From Pseudomonadota bacterium (GTDB taxonomy: Bacteria > Pseudomonadota > Alphaproteobacteria > Rhizobiales > Xanthobacteraceae), in assembly GCA_023431725.1 (NCBI GenBank), contig JAEYVN010000365.1, positions 1-6,708 of the forward strand: a stretch of DNA of 6,708 nt, given 5' to 3'. The number at the start of each line of letters is the position of its first letter. Position 1 is the stretch's first letter. Positions 5,912 through 6,708 of this stretch are shown piece by piece. A program made the translations under genes and the position numbers. The notes beneath the pieces are model-generated. The model was not told the DNA's origin. It was given only the letters and a program-made list of their open reading frames with translations, and searched no databases.

Positions 5912-5928
5912 AATACTGTATAAATACT
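5912..5928. repeat. AATACT direct repeat with 11-bp period
   Basis: AATACT-GTATA-AATACT: two identical hexamers one helical turn apart, in an AT-rich stretch immediately downstream of the TarD-like stop codon and upstream of the oxygenase promoter. It could be an activator site or an UP-like AT-rich element; it may also be chance. Confidence 0.35.
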
Positions 5929-5930
5929 AG

Positions 5931-6708
5931 TCATTGCAGCAATTCGGAGAAGATCTCCTGAAAAGCGGGCGATGTTTCCAGGCCTGTCCCGGGGGCGTCG
6001 GGCAGGATGGCGCGCCCATTCGCGACCGGCAGATGCGCTGTCAGGCGGCCGAACAGTCCGCTCTCATCCATCGCCGTTTCGCCGAGACCGAGCCCGAGGC
6101 CGGCGACAACGTTGAAAGCCAGCAGATGACCGGCATGCGGTGCGCACCGATCGCGCGACCAGCCGTGTGCCGCCATGATCCCGAGAATGCGCCGGTATTC
6201 CACGATACCGTAGCTCAGTGAAACATCGACCTGCAGGATATCGCGATCGGACCGCAGCCCGCCGTGACGCAGGAGATTGCGCGTGTCGTCGCCGGAGAAA
6301 ATGTTCTCGCCCGTGGCGAGCGGAATGGTGCAACCCGCCGCCAGCTCCCGATGCAGATCATAATCCAGCGGATGCACCGGCTCTTCCAGCCAGGCAATCG
6401 GATAGGCAGCGAGCTTCTGAGCATATTGCGTGGCAACGGCGAGAGAGAAGGTGCCGTTCCCGTCGACAGCCAGTGTCATGCCCGGCGCGAGCTGTGATAG
6501 CACGGCCTCAATGCGGCGGATGTCATCGTCGAGCGGAACGCCGCCGATCTTGATCTTGAAACGCGTATGGCCCCGGCCGATCGCGCGACGAATGTCCTCG
6601 CCAAGCAGGGCGATGTCGTTGTCGTCACGGTAATGGCCACCGCTGGCATATATATCGATAGTCTTGTTTGCGGGCCGGCCGTCAACGGAGGCCAGATGGG
6701 CCCAGAGC
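5931..6708 (-). CDS. Enolase-superfamily dehydratase, D-tartrate dehydratase (TarD)-like, 5' end beyond window
   Basis: C-terminal 258 residues of a mandelate-racemase-type enolase-superfamily enzyme; the frame runs open to the window edge, so an internal GTG at 6503 is not the true start. Active-site residues in visible numbering: KIK with catalytic K53, metal ligands D82 (VDGNG), E108 (WLEEP) and E134 (ATGEN), then D161 (QVDVS) and general acid/base H191 (CAPHAGH). From memory, B. japonicum D-tartrate dehydratase uses K184, D213, E239, E265 and H322; every spacing is the same, and adding the implied 131 missing residues gives about 389 aa, its reported length. The segments PLDYDLHRELA, DTRNLLRHGG and SLSYGIVEY also resemble that family. 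The expected reaction is syn or anti loss of water from a hydroxy acid, Mg2+-dependent. Exact substrate remains uncertain. Confidence 0.88.
   Translation of the reverse strand, partial: LWAHLASVDGRPANKTIDIYASGGHYRDDNDIALLGEDIRRAIGRGHTRFKIKIGGVPLDDDIRRIEAVLSQLAPGMTLAVDGNGTFSLAVATQYAQKLAAYPIAWLEEPVHPLDYDLHRELAAGCTIPLATGENIFSGDDTRNLLRHGGLRSDRDILQVDVSLSYGIVEYRRILGIMAAHGWSRDRCAPHAGHLLAFNVVAGLGLGLGETAMDESGLFGRLTAHLPVANGRAILPDAPGTGLETSPAFQEIFSELLQ

Noticed and set aside
5943..5958. TTCGGAGA half-site copy and GGAGA-AGA-TCTCC repeat near the enolase-superfamily C-terminus
   Set aside because: It matches one arm of the 1263-1280 element, but lies within coding sequence, lacks the second arm and is short enough to be chance.
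1..6708. CRISPR arrays, tRNA/rRNA genes, transposases, insertion-sequence ends
   Set aside because: I looked for regularly spaced repeats, cloverleaf structure and transposase motifs and saw none.

Overview
The window carries six protein-coding genes and one gene cut by the right edge. It looks like part of an aromatic-acid or hydroxy-acid catabolic island. The base composition is moderately GC-rich. The gene set (an orphan Bug-type periplasmic binding protein, a Rieske oxygenase, a TarD-like enolase-superfamily dehydratase and a second-type PTS IIA) fits an alphaproteobacterium such as a member of the Bradyrhizobium/Rhodopseudomonas/Xanthobacteraceae group. That placement is inferred from gene content and style; no rRNA or other marker is present.

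Left part (1-2650): a class A FAD-dependent aromatic hydroxylase (25-1227, minus) and a Bug/TctC-family solute-binding protein (1428-2432, plus) diverge from a 200-bp region. That region holds several perfect inverted repeats, the best being an 18-bp palindromic element at 1263-1280. The Bug gene is followed by about 200 nt containing three hairpins; the last (2598-2631) is a textbook intrinsic terminator.

Middle (2433-3357): 475 bp without a supportable gene, containing hairpins and a 12-bp perfect palindrome, leads into a PtsN-like PTS IIA domain protein (2908-3357, plus). Its stop codon overlaps the stop codon of a convergent TetR-family regulator.

Right part (3354-6708, all minus): the transcription order is TarD-like enolase-superfamily enzyme (5931-6708, its N-terminus beyond the window), a 119-bp gap with a candidate promoter and repeated CCG/CGG half-sites, Rieske oxygenase alpha subunit (4456-5811), oxygenase beta subunit (3971-4456, TGATG overlap), and TetR regulator (3354-3938). 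The alpha, beta and TetR genes look like one operon in which the regulator may control its own transcription.

How the parts may work together (inference): the Bug protein captures an organic acid in the periplasm, the Rieske oxygenase and the flavin hydroxylase hydroxylate an aromatic acid in sequence, TetR senses substrate or product, and the IIA protein may link expression to carbon/nitrogen state. Ring-cleavage enzyme, ferredoxin, reductase and TctA/TctB membrane components are all absent here, so the substrate cannot be named. Nothing in the window is clearly a new kind of system. The most unusual features are the PTS IIA gene embedded in the catabolic island and the repeated operator-like elements.
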